Shown piece by piece: positions 1 to 6,961 of a stretch of 8,455 nucleotides of DNA. The notes under the pieces were generated by a model. That model had not been told where the DNA came from and did not search any database. It saw only the letters and a program-made list of their open reading frames with translations. The stretch is from UBA9662 sp002729415 (GTDB lineage Bacteria; Poribacteria; WGA-4E; UBA9662): assembly GCA_002729415.1 (NCBI GenBank), contig PBXZ01000223.1, positions 1 through 8,455 on the forward strand, read 5' to 3'. The position numbers and the translations under genes were made by a program. The number at the start of each line of letters is the position of its first letter. The stretch's first letter is position 1.

Positions 1-107
1 GTAATAATTCGGCTACTTGCCCCCGCCCGAAGCAACGCGAATGAACTATTTGTATTCAGTAACACTAAAGCAATCATAGAGGATGCAATGAATCCAGTTT
101 GAGTCAT
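1..107 (-). CDS. N-terminal fragment of unidentified protein with a hydrophobic leader (cut by window edge)
   Basis: Only the first 35 codons are visible, reading leftwards from an ATG at complement 105-107. The peptide starts MTQTGFIASSMIALVLLN and continues with a small-residue stretch (NSSFALLRAGASS). It has one hydrophobic segment at about residues 6-18, so it could be a signal peptide or a first membrane helix, although the N-terminus lacks the usual positive charge. A strong Shine-Dalgarno (AGGTGG, complement 113-118) lies 5 nt before the ATG, and the frame is closed upstream by a TAG, which together fix the start. It follows the membrane-protein gene at complement 162..1142 by 54 nt on the same strand, so co-transcription is likely. 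The fragment is too short to name a family. The call rests on the ribosome site and an open frame only. Confidence 0.5.
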   Translation of the reverse strand, partial: MTQTGFIASSMIALVLLNTNSSFALLRAGASSRII

Positions 108-161
108 TAATTCCACCTTTGAAATTCGAATCTATGTTAATAAGGAGAGATACTGACGAAT

Positions 162-1142
162 TTAAGATCCTGTTCTTCTTCGAGAAATTAGCCCATAAAG
201 ACCAACTGGCAAGCAGTAAATGAGTATAATAATATGCAAGCTAAATGCGGTAACCAACGCGACTTCTTTTGTAGTTCCAAAGTGGATTAACGCCCAGGAG
301 AACGGCGCTTCGATTGTGCCAAAATTACCAATACTCTGGATTGGCAAAAGATTAAAAATATTTGTAAAAACCAAAGCAAAGATCAGGTTTATGACTGGAA
401 CTTCTACTCCCATTTCAGCAATTAAATAAATCTGAAATCCAAAACGGATAATCATGCTGACAATCGAGTACACCCAAGTCAACAAAAAATGTCGATCCAA
501 GCCAGTTGATAGTAGTTCTTGTATGATTGCCAGAATCTTTTCAGTTATCCATTGAATTGGGCGAAAATTGAAATCTTGAAACCAATTCTCAACTGTGTCA
601 ATTAAATGAGTCAATGCCTTCCGGGCAAAAAGTGCTGATCCCATCAGGCCAAGCATGCCAATCCCAAACAACATTGGTACGACAAGAAGCCCAATGTATG
701 AGAGTCCCACCAAATCTGATTTTAGCAGAAGACTTGTCGTGACCATTAATCCAGTTAGCAATGTCAAGTCAATTATGCTAGCTAACATTAGCGAAGCCAA
801 GCTTTTTGTTCCCGCCACCTTTTCTCGTGATTTCATCAGGAAAATGTACGAGAGGTCCCCACTTCGGAAGGGTAAGATATTTCCCCAAAACGTATGCAGT
901 GCAAATATGGGTAAGAGCTTAAAAATTGGCCGGTCAATGGCGAGCAATTGGCGAAACCGGATGGTCTTTGCCAAAATCAAGATGCAGTAAAGAACGAATC
1001 CAACCAACAGCGCTGAAGGAGATATCCTTCTTATCGTCTCCGGTATATGTCCAGTTTCAATTTGGCGTAAAAGCACGAAGCTAACGCAGATAGCAACTAA
1101 TAATGCTATCACAAATCTAAAGACTTGAGATCGCGGAATCAC
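162..1142 (-). CDS. Lysylphosphatidylglycerol synthase TM-region family (UPF0104/AglD2-like) integral membrane protein
   Basis: A 326-residue polytopic inner-membrane protein. Hydrophobic segments are visible at about residues 7-25, 44-62, 117-140, 147-175, 222-240, 250-270 and 297-320, and the tail is basic (RRRTGS). Two features match the LPG-synthase-TM family (PF03706, formerly UPF0104). One is the loop GNILPFRSGDLSY at about residues 87-99, the family's N-x-x-P-x-R-x-G-[DE] signature. The other is NLLPIQSIGNFGTIEAP near the C-terminus, the family's P-x-S-x-x-G-x-G-x-x-E signature. Family members are flippase-like or scaffold membrane parts linked to lipid or glycan modification. The catalytic aminoacyl-transferase domain of MprF is absent, so lysylphosphatidylglycerol synthesis itself should not be assumed. 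The start is GTG at complement 1140-1142. It has no Shine-Dalgarno, but a TATAAT box sits 8 nt upstream, suggesting a leaderless mRNA. It diverges from mutS. Family call is good; substrate unknown. Confidence 0.85.
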   Translation of the reverse strand: MIPRSQVFRFVIALLVAICVSFVLLRQIETGHIPETIRRISPSALLVGFVLYCILILAKTIRFRQLLAIDRPIFKLLPIFALHTFWGNILPFRSGDLSYIFLMKSREKVAGTKSLASLMLASIIDLTLLTGLMVTTSLLLKSDLVGLSYIGLLVVPMLFGIGMLGLMGSALFARKALTHLIDTVENWFQDFNFRPIQWITEKILAIIQELLSTGLDRHFLLTWVYSIVSMIIRFGFQIYLIAEMGVEVPVINLIFALVFTNIFNLLPIQSIGNFGTIEAPFSWALIHFGTTKEVALVTAFSLHIIILIYCLPVGLYGLISRRRTGS

Positions 1143-1150
1143 AGAGCCAG

Positions 1151-1178
1151 ATTATATCATAGATTGTAGGATCTTCAA
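1151..1178 (-). promoter_or_regulatory. Sigma70-type promoter for the LPG-synthase-TM gene, predicted leaderless
   Basis: On the minus strand a perfect -10 box TATAAT (complement 1151-1156) is preceded, after a 16-nt spacer, by TTGAAG (complement 1173-1178), a 4-of-6 match to the -35 consensus. Only 8 nt separate the -10 from the GTG start at 1142, so the expected transcription start falls on or within a base or two of the start codon. No Shine-Dalgarno is present in those 8 nt. Seen: the boxes and spacing. Inferred: the leaderless transcript. Confidence 0.55.
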
Positions 1179-1191
1179 CCACAATTCCACA

Positions 1192-1220
1192 TTGACATGA
1201 ACACCCTACTCTGCTATGCT
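1192..1220 (+). promoter_or_regulatory. Sigma70-type promoter for mutS
   Basis: A perfect -35 hexamer TTGACA (1192-1197) is followed by an optimal 17-nt spacer and TATGCT (1215-1220, 4 of 6 to TATAAT). Transcription should begin at about 1227, giving a leader of roughly 24 nt before the GTG of mutS. The -35 boxes of this promoter and of the opposing promoter at complement 1151-1178 are only about 13 bp apart, so a regulator or polymerase bound at one could influence the other. Confidence 0.7.
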
Positions 1221-1250
1221 ATCCGCATACCTAACAGTCGGGAAAAATGA

Positions 1251-3932
1251 GTGGTGGAAACGAAAAAAAAGTCCAGCTTAATGCAACAATATAATCGTGT
1301 GAAAAACCAATACTCAGACACGATTGTTTTATGCCGCGTCGGTGATTTTTATGAGGCTTTTGGCGAGGATGCTGAGACAATTTCGAGGGTGTTAGAAATC
1401 GCCCTTACTGCTAGAGATAAGAATACTTCAGGTACCCCTATCCCTATGGCTGGGGTACCACATCATTCTCTGGATTCGTACCTGTACAAGCTGGTAAAAG
1501 AAGGACACAAAGTTGCGATCGTTGAACAGATGGAGGATGCCAAACAGGCTAAAGGACTTGTCAAACGGGATGTTGTTCGTATTGTTACTCCTGGTACAGT
1601 CACAGACTCAAGCGCACTAGACCAAAAATCTAACAATTACCTGATTTCTGCTCACCAAATTGAAGCCACCTATGGCCTTGCTTCGGTCGATGTTTCCACC
1701 GGGGAATTTGCCGTTACGGAATTAGAGGATCTGTCAGATCTCTGGTCGGAAGTTAACCGTATTGGCCCAGCGGAATGTCTCTTTTCCGAAGATTTTGAAA
1801 ATCAGGAGATTTTGGATCAAATTAACATTGAACTCAAGGCAACAATCAACTATCTTCCCGACTGGCGTTTTGATCACCAATCAGCTCGATCTGAATTACT
1901 GGATCATTTTAGCATTCTCTCACTTGATGGATTTGGGTGTGAGAATATGTCAGCCGCAACATGTGCCGCTGGGGCATTGATCTACTACCTGCATGAAACA
2001 CAAAAACAAGAGGTCCTACATATTCAGTCGCTTCGCACATATACCAACCACAACTTTATGGTATTAGATGCGGATACTCTGCGGAATCTTGAGTTAATAC
2101 AGTCAATGCGAGATGGCTCATCGAAAGGGACCCTGTTGGAAATGCTGGATCAGACCATGACTTCGATGGGCGCGCGTTGCCTTAAACAATGGCTCCTCCA
2201 ACCACATCTGAAGACGGACTTAATTAATCAAAGGCTCGAAGCCGTCGACGAATTGAAGAGTCGGATTGCACTACAGGAAGAACTGCGTGAGGCATTAAGA
2301 CAGATGTACGATATTCAACGCCTAATCTCACGTATTAGCCTTGGGACGGCAAACGCACGTGAAGTGTTGGCATTGAAAGATTCTCTAAGACTTATTCCAT
2401 CAGTCAAACTCCAACTTGAAGATTGTTCCGCCCCATTTTTGACAGATCTGAATCAACAACTTGATCCGATGACAGATTTGGCTGATCTGATTGAGAATGC
2501 GATTCACCAGGAGCCTCCAGTAACTATTCAGGAAGGAAACATCATACGAGATGGTTACAGTGAAGAGCTCGACAGTCTAAGAGAAATCACATTGTCCGGC
2601 AAGGACTGGATAACTGAATTGCAACAAGGTGAACGTGAGCGCACAGGCATNAGTTCGTTAAAAATCGGATATAACCAAGTTTTTGGCTACTATATTGACG
2701 TCACCAAACCTAACCTTGATCTTGTACCCGACCACTATATTCGCAAACAAACACTAACCAATTCTGAAAGGTTCATTACGCCGGATTTGAAAGAGCGTGA
2801 GTCACAGATTCTGAATGCGGAAGAACGAATTCATCAGCTTGAATACGACCTTTTTTGTGATATACGGAACCAGATTTCCAGTCGAACCAATTGTATACAA
2901 AAAATCGCAGCCGCTATATCGATGATCGATGTGATCGCTAATTTTGCCTACATTGCTTCGAAATATGACTATTCAAAGCCAATTATCGATGATAGTAGTG
3001 ATTTAATCATCGATAATGGCCGCCATGCCGTGGTAGAACAATTATTTACTGGGGAGGGGTTTGTACCCAATAACACAGAACTCAATTGTACCAATCAACA
3101 ACTGCATATCATTACCGGTCCAAATATGAGTGGCAAATCGACTTATCTTCGCCAAACAGCGCTGATCGTGCTGATGGCTCAAATAGGATGTTTTGTCCCG
3201 GCATCAACAGCCAAGATTGGTGTGGTTGATAGGATCTTTACACGTGTTGGAGCGTCGGATAATCTCGTTATGGGACAAAGCACATTCCTGGTTGAAATGA
3301 ATGAAACCGCAAATATTCTTAACAATGCGACATCCAAAAGTTTAATTATCCTTGACGAGATCGGTCGTGGAACCAGCACCTTTGATGGTTTAAGTATCGC
3401 TTGGGCTGTTGCGGAATATATTCTTGATGACAAAGAGATTGGTGCTAAAACCTTATTTGCCACACATTATCATGAGTTAATCGAGCTTGCCAGCAAATAT
3501 AAGAACGTCAAAAATTATAATGTTGCAGTACATGAAGATGGCGAAAAAATCACGTTTTTGCGCAAAGTAGTTGAAGGTGGTACTGACCAAAGTTATGGTA
3601 TCCACGTGGCACGACTCGCAGGGTTACCACAAGTTGTCGTTGATCGGGCTAACCAGATCTTAGCCGTACTCGAACAACATAACCTGTCTATAGAAAGCAA
3701 CCAGTCGGAAGAGGCCTCTGAGCCATCGCCTGATCTGGTAACCAGAGATATTCCGCACAAAAGAAAGCGGATTTCGCGAAAGACCTTTCAAGATAACTCT
3801 CTTCAGATGGCCCTATTTACACCTAAGACGCACCCAATCGTTGAAGAACTCCAGAATCTTGACCTGAATCAATTAACACCCATGGAAGCACTGAATTTGA
3901 TCTACAAGCTTCAAGCAAGAGCTATAAGCTAA
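1251..3932 (+). CDS. mutS: DNA mismatch repair protein MutS
   Basis: Full-length 893-residue MutS, the mismatch-recognition ATPase that clamps DNA as a dimer and recruits MutL; cytosolic and DNA bound. Diagnostic motifs are present in order. The mismatch-wedging F-Y-E (F33-Y34-E35 in GDFYEAFG) lies in domain I. The clamp/lever region contains GYNQVFGYYIDVTK. The Walker A GPNMSGKST is at residues 623-631, the Walker B ILDEIGRGTSTFDG has its D702-E703 pair, and FATHYHEL is the ABC-ATPase switch histidine motif. The C-terminus has the usual dimerisation segment ending TPMEALNLIYKLQ. Length is normal for MutS1. The start is GTG 1251 (a second GTG follows at 1254). An in-frame TGA at 1248-1250 rules out any earlier start, and GGGA at 1241 gives a modest ribosome site. 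The ATG at 1247 is out of frame. One ambiguous base (2651) falls in an ATN codon, so that residue is Ile or Met. It is transcribed alone from its own promoter. Confidence 0.99.
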   Translation: MVETKKKSSLMQQYNRVKNQYSDTIVLCRVGDFYEAFGEDAETISRVLEIALTARDKNTSGTPIPMAGVPHHSLDSYLYKLVKEGHKVAIVEQMEDAKQAKGLVKRDVVRIVTPGTVTDSSALDQKSNNYLISAHQIEATYGLASVDVSTGEFAVTELEDLSDLWSEVNRIGPAECLFSEDFENQEILDQINIELKATINYLPDWRFDHQSARSELLDHFSILSLDGFGCENMSAATCAAGALIYYLHETQKQEVLHIQSLRTYTNHNFMVLDADTLRNLELIQSMRDGSSKGTLLEMLDQTMTSMGARCLKQWLLQPHLKTDLINQRLEAVDELKSRIALQEELREALRQMYDIQRLISRISLGTANAREVLALKDSLRLIPSVKLQLEDCSAPFLTDLNQQLDPMTDLADLIENAIHQEPPVTIQEGNIIRDGYSEELDSLREITLSGKDWITELQQGERERTGXSSLKIGYNQVFGYYIDVTKPNLDLVPDHYIRKQTLTNSERFITPDLKERESQILNAEERIHQLEYDLFCDIRNQISSRTNCIQKIAAAISMIDVIANFAYIASKYDYSKPIIDDSSDLIIDNGRHAVVEQLFTGEGFVPNNTELNCTNQQLHIITGPNMSGKSTYLRQTALIVLMAQIGCFVPASTAKIGVVDRIFTRVGASDNLVMGQSTFLVEMNETANILNNATSKSLIILDEIGRGTSTFDGLSIAWAVAEYILDDKEIGAKTLFATHYHELIELASKYKNVKNYNVAVHEDGEKITFLRKVVEGGTDQSYGIHVARLAGLPQVVVDRANQILAVLEQHNLSIESNQSEEASEPSPDLVTRDIPHKRKRISRKTFQDNSLQMALFTPKTHPIVEELQNLDLNQLTPMEALNLIYKLQARAIS

Positions 3933-3999
3933 TTCCACCTCAAACAATTAACAAATATTGGTTCTGTTTTCGGGCAAACTGAGTAGCAGGACTTTATCT

Positions 4000-4029
4000 T
4001 TGACAGATTATGTAGATCAATGATATGAT
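4000..4029 (+). promoter_or_regulatory. Sigma70-type promoter for the crystallin/flotillin gene cluster
   Basis: In the 153-nt spacer between mutS and the next gene, TTGACA (4000-4005) precedes TATGAT (4024-4029, 5 of 6 to consensus) by 18 nt. The predicted start is near 4036, leaving a leader of about 50 nt that includes an A-rich run (about 4051-4058) and a G-rich stretch before the ATG. No terminator hairpin with a T-tract was seen between mutS and this promoter, so read-through from mutS is also possible. Confidence 0.65.
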
Positions 4030-4085
4030 ACCGGGCATTAGGTCTATTCCAAAAAAAACCAGAAAAGATTTGTGGGGCAGCGCGG

Positions 4086-5471
4086 ATGCCAGTTGTTATA
4101 CCACGTCTCATAGTCGAGGTTTTCGAACATCTTAATTTTGGTGGTAGAAGAGGGTATGTTTTCGAGCCGGTCAGTTTCACCGCTGATATCGGGTTCCAAG
4201 ACAACATTTCTTCGGTTAAGATTTACAAAGGCCCTAACTTTAAATCCAATCCTAATTATAAAGCCATTCTACACCAGCATTGGCACTTTCAAGGACGGAA
4301 ACTCGCGCTTGGGCCAGGTTTCTATCCTAATCTTCATGATATGATATATAATTTCACGGATAATATATCGTCAATCAGCTTTGCCTCCGCCTTGGAAACG
4401 GCTGGCCCCGAGTGGGGGACGGTGCCGCTGATTGTCGAATGTTATGAGCATGCAGAGTTTCAAGGGCGAAAGATAACCATCTTACGTGATATTGCGCATA
4501 CAGGAGATCTTGGGTTGCATGATATGATCTCTTCTGTTCGTATCTTCAAAGGACCAGATTTTCCACGTGAGGGAGCGAACGTGATGTTTTTCGAACACGT
4601 CGATTTTGAAGGTGCCCAATTTTCTATAAGAATGGAGCCGATGGATTATAAGAAAGAAATACCGAATTTTGCCTTTCTGCCGGGTCGTTTCAATGATGTT
4701 GTATCTTCCATTAAAATAGAGGGCTGGTCATCGTCCTCTGAGTTTAACGAGATTGTGTTTGAGGATGAATTTATCGGTAATGATATGCGACCGGAATGGA
4801 GATGGGAAGATCCCGGTGGTGGAGGGTCTTGGTCTGAGCAACAAGGATACTTGGAGATGCGTGCTGACCCGGGACAGGACCTCTGGCATGGTAGTCCTCC
4901 AGGCAGTGGAGGGAACATGGATGCACCACGTTTGTTGATGGATGTCTCAGGCGACTTTGCTATTGAGTGTCGGCTCCGTGTATCTCCAGATTTGAAAGAA
5001 CATGGAGGGCTGATTGTTTGGAAAGGTCCGCATTCATTTGTCCGACTCGAGAAAACTTCGGGGCCGCATGGTTTTAGAGGCGACGTAAGATTTGAGAGAC
5101 ACGTTAATCGTGTTTATTCTCTGGTTGGGCGAGGAGCGGGTTTGGTTAATGTTAGAGAACTTTATCTCAGGCTTGAAAGACGCGGCAACCAATTCCTAGG
5201 TTATGCTAGTCCCGACGGTACCCGCTGGTTGAGTTGCGGACAAACAAACGTTGGTATGGGAGATCCCGTTCAAATCGGATTGCATACTCTCTGTCCTGGT
5301 AATATTCCACCAACTCTTACTCGTTTTGAATATTTCCGGCTATTTAAGCGTAGGGGTGAAGCGGCTCAATATGGTCTCAGAATGTCCCAGAACGCTCATC
5401 AGATGACCGATCATGAAAGGCAAAGACTAGATCAACGACAGAGAGCGCGCGCAGTGCGCGACCTAGTTTAG
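4086..5471 (+). CDS. Double beta/gamma-crystallin protein fused to a DUF1349-like concanavalin-fold domain
   Basis: This 461-residue protein has two visible parts. Residues 6-212 contain four Greek-key motifs making two beta/gamma-crystallin domains. Each motif begins with an aromatic-then-glycine element such as FEHLNFGGR and ends with a Ca-site-like element: QDNISS (38-43), TDNISS (91-96), HDMISS (145-150) and NDVVSS (203-208). Only the last fully matches the [ND][ND]xx[ST]S calcium signature; the others keep the second D and the SS. Residues about 222-437 resemble DUF1349/LamG-like jelly rolls: an F-E-D-E-F opening, W-R-W, a long glycine-rich loop, LEMRADPGQDLWHG, then GLIVWKGP and YASPDGTRW. 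The tail is charged and Arg/Gln-rich. No signal peptide or membrane helix is visible, so it is probably cytosolic unless exported unconventionally. The ATG is supported by alignment with the paralogue at 5496; its ribosome site (GGGG at about 4074) is weak. First gene of the apparent operon. Likely a calcium- or glycan-related binding protein, not an obvious enzyme. Confidence 0.9.
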   Translation: MPVVIPRLIVEVFEHLNFGGRRGYVFEPVSFTADIGFQDNISSVKIYKGPNFKSNPNYKAILHQHWHFQGRKLALGPGFYPNLHDMIYNFTDNISSISFASALETAGPEWGTVPLIVECYEHAEFQGRKITILRDIAHTGDLGLHDMISSVRIFKGPDFPREGANVMFFEHVDFEGAQFSIRMEPMDYKKEIPNFAFLPGRFNDVVSSIKIEGWSSSSEFNEIVFEDEFIGNDMRPEWRWEDPGGGGSWSEQQGYLEMRADPGQDLWHGSPPGSGGNMDAPRLLMDVSGDFAIECRLRVSPDLKEHGGLIVWKGPHSFVRLEKTSGPHGFRGDVRFERHVNRVYSLVGRGAGLVNVRELYLRLERRGNQFLGYASPDGTRWLSCGQTNVGMGDPVQIGLHTLCPGNIPPTLTRFEYFRLFKRRGEAAQYGLRMSQNAHQMTDHERQRLDQRQRARAVRDLV

Positions 5472-5483
5472 AATTATTAGGCT

Positions 5484-5490
5484 AAGGAAG
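5484..5490 (+). promoter_or_regulatory. Ribosome binding site for the second crystallin gene
   Basis: AAGGAAG lies 5 nt before the ATG at 5496, within the 24-nt gap after the stop of the upstream gene. It fixes the start and supports co-transcription with translation restarting at each gene. Confidence 0.7.
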
Positions 5491-5495
5491 TTAGT

Positions 5496-6935
5496 ATGGC
5501 ATTAACACCTCGATTGGTTGTAGAGGTCTTTGAGCATATCAATTACCAAGGACGCAAGGTAACGGTAATTGATTCTGTTGTAAATACAGGGGAAGTAGGG
5601 CTTCAGGATATTATTTCCTCTATTAAGATTTACAAGGGGCCAGGTTTTAGAGCCGCGCCGAATTACAAGGCGATATTTCATGAACATGTTAATCATCAGG
5701 GGAGGAGGCTCATCCTGGCGCCTGGCTATTATCCGAGCATCCACGAAATTCCATACAATTTTGGCGATCTCATTTCGTCAATCAGTTTTACTCCGGCCGC
5801 TAATCCCACACCGCCAGAATATGGCGCGATCCCGCTTGTTGTCCAAGTTTATCGTGACATCGATTTTCGTGGGACAAGGGGAGTAATTATGCGAGATGTA
5901 AGTGATTTTCGCGAGATTGGTCTGGACAATTCAGTTTCTTCAATGCAAATACAGCGCGGGCCAAATTTTCCTTCTGGCGGTTGTCGTGCAATTTTTTACC
6001 AGCAACCCAATTTTGAAGGACAGCGTTTGACTGTTCCACTAGGGCCGAGAGATTTTCAAGTTAGGCTTCGGAACTTGCACGATGCTAGAAGTTTACGTAA
6101 CTCAGCTCAACCTTTTTTAAACGTAGTCTCCTCTGTCAAAGTAGTTCCTGTTGGTTCCTTCCAAGTTCTTGTTGTTGTTGCCGATAATCGTACAAATGAA
6201 CCGGCTGTTCTAGAATCGCTTGTCGATGTAGAAGGTCACGAATTTGAGTACACGATTATTAATATCAACTCAAACCCGGATAANTATGGAGANCCTAACA
6301 ATGCTAGTAAACTTTCCAGTGTTATANTNTCTGAGTATGATATTGTTTGGTTTACTTGGAACGGTCCAGCGCACGATCGCGAGTATTTTGTTGAGGACTC
6401 AGATCAAGCGATTCGGGAGTTTGTTAGACGAGGAGGNNTCGTTTGGGCNTCAGCGATGGACGACAATATTGTGGCGCCTGANGGGGTTCANACGCATGAA
6501 TCCAGCTGGCGTGGTGATTGGTTACCAGTTGATCNANATCCAATCCGNGTGGTGAATTCGGGNGATGTCAAAGCTAACATCACNCGCGAGGGACATCAAA
6601 CCGGTATATTCGCTTGGCCTCACAAGATAGATGTGAATNCTTTAGTTCTGGATGACCATTGGGTTACCGAANAGCCCGAATATGTTAGGCTTGCAATCCA
6701 TGACGATGACAATAATGCTCCCATAGGATTCCAACTCCGCTANGGAGATGGTTATTATGTTACTTTTGCAATTGATACTCGCGATGCAATGAAAACAGCA
6801 ATGGCAAAAACACTAATTGAAAATGCTCTCTGTTACTTGGCAAACNTGGCNTGGCAAACNTCACCTCGCCAACCGTTGAAAGGACGATCGCGTTCTATAC
6901 CGAGTTCTNGAGCTTGGCGTTCGGTCATGAGATGA
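5496..6935 (+). CDS. Double beta/gamma-crystallin protein fused to a ThuA/GATase1-like domain (probable frameshift near 3' end)
   Basis: A paralogue of the preceding gene. Residues 5-99 align without gaps to residues 6-100 of that protein, with 56 of 95 identical by hand count. Residues 5-217 form two beta/gamma-crystallin domains; the Ca-site positions read QDIISS (37-42), GDLISS (90-95), DNSVSS (144-149, full consensus) and LNVVSS (208-213). From about residue 222 the protein differs completely. FQVLVVVADN, YDIVWFTWNG, AIREFVRRG and GDGYYVTFAID look like the ThuA/class-I glutamine-amidotransferase-like Rossmann fold. No nucleophile-elbow cysteine (G-x-C-x-G) is seen, so a binding role is more likely than amidotransfer. 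About 20 bases are N. The visible frame stops at 6933-6935, but the last ~25 residues are unlikely: after a near-duplicate at 6836-6861 another frame reads naturally (SPTVERTIAFYTEF...) to TAG 6950-6952. The true protein is probably about 480 residues with that end. No signal peptide. Confidence 0.88.
   Translation: MALTPRLVVEVFEHINYQGRKVTVIDSVVNTGEVGLQDIISSIKIYKGPGFRAAPNYKAIFHEHVNHQGRRLILAPGYYPSIHEIPYNFGDLISSISFTPAANPTPPEYGAIPLVVQVYRDIDFRGTRGVIMRDVSDFREIGLDNSVSSMQIQRGPNFPSGGCRAIFYQQPNFEGQRLTVPLGPRDFQVRLRNLHDARSLRNSAQPFLNVVSSVKVVPVGSFQVLVVVADNRTNEPAVLESLVDVEGHEFEYTIININSNPDXYGXPNNASKLSSVIXSEYDIVWFTWNGPAHDREYFVEDSDQAIREFVRRGXXVWXSAMDDNIVAPXGVXTHESSWRGDWLPVDXXPIXVVNSXDVKANIXREGHQTGIFAWPHKIDVNXLVLDDHWVTEXPEYVRLAIHDDDNNAPIGFQLRXGDGYYVTFAIDTRDAMKTAMAKTLIENALCYLANXXWQXSPRQPLKGRSRSIPSSXAWRSVMR
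6836..6861 (+). repeat. Short imperfect tandem duplication (14-nt offset) at a probable frameshift
   Basis: A 12-nt word containing TGGCAAAC occurs at 6836-6847 and again at 6850-6861, with Ns treated as matches. The 14-nt offset is not a multiple of three. Removing one unit joins CYLAN directly to TSPTVERTIAFYTEF and carries the frame to TAG 6950-6952. The site may be an assembly error or a slippage event; several Ns lie inside it. Confidence 0.6.
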
Positions 6936-6950
6936 TAGGAAAAAAGTATT

Positions 6951-6955
6951 AGGAG
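6951..6955 (+). promoter_or_regulatory. Ribosome binding site for the flotillin gene
   Basis: AGGAG lies 6 nt before the ATG at 6962. It overlaps the TAG at 6950-6952 that would end the upstream gene in the corrected frame, an arrangement typical of translationally coupled operon neighbours. Confidence 0.7.
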
Positions 6956-6961
6956 AAATAA

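Noticed and set aside
1247..1294. ATG at 1247 as the mutS start or a tiny upstream ORF
   Set aside because: It is out of frame with mutS and encodes only about 15 codons; the in-frame TGA at 1248-1250 leaves GTG 1251 as the first possible mutS start.
3179..3463. Minus-strand open frame inside mutS
   Set aside because: It lies opposite the conserved ATPase domain of mutS and has no family resemblance; it is a shadow frame.
3933..3999. Search for a mutS terminator
   Set aside because: No inverted repeat with a T-run was found by eye in this stretch, so none is annotated.
5446..5460. GC-rich hairpin (CGCGC/GCGCG) at the 3' end of the first crystallin gene
   Set aside because: The stem is only 5 bp, lies inside the coding region and has no following T-tract; a second operon gene starts 24 nt after the stop. 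It is not a credible terminator.
6742..6744. TAN codon in the second crystallin gene, which could be a stop
   Set aside because: It lies within a continuous GATase1-like domain (LRxGDGYYVTF), and Tyr fits the context. A stop would require N to be A or G and would remove a domain that continues in frame.
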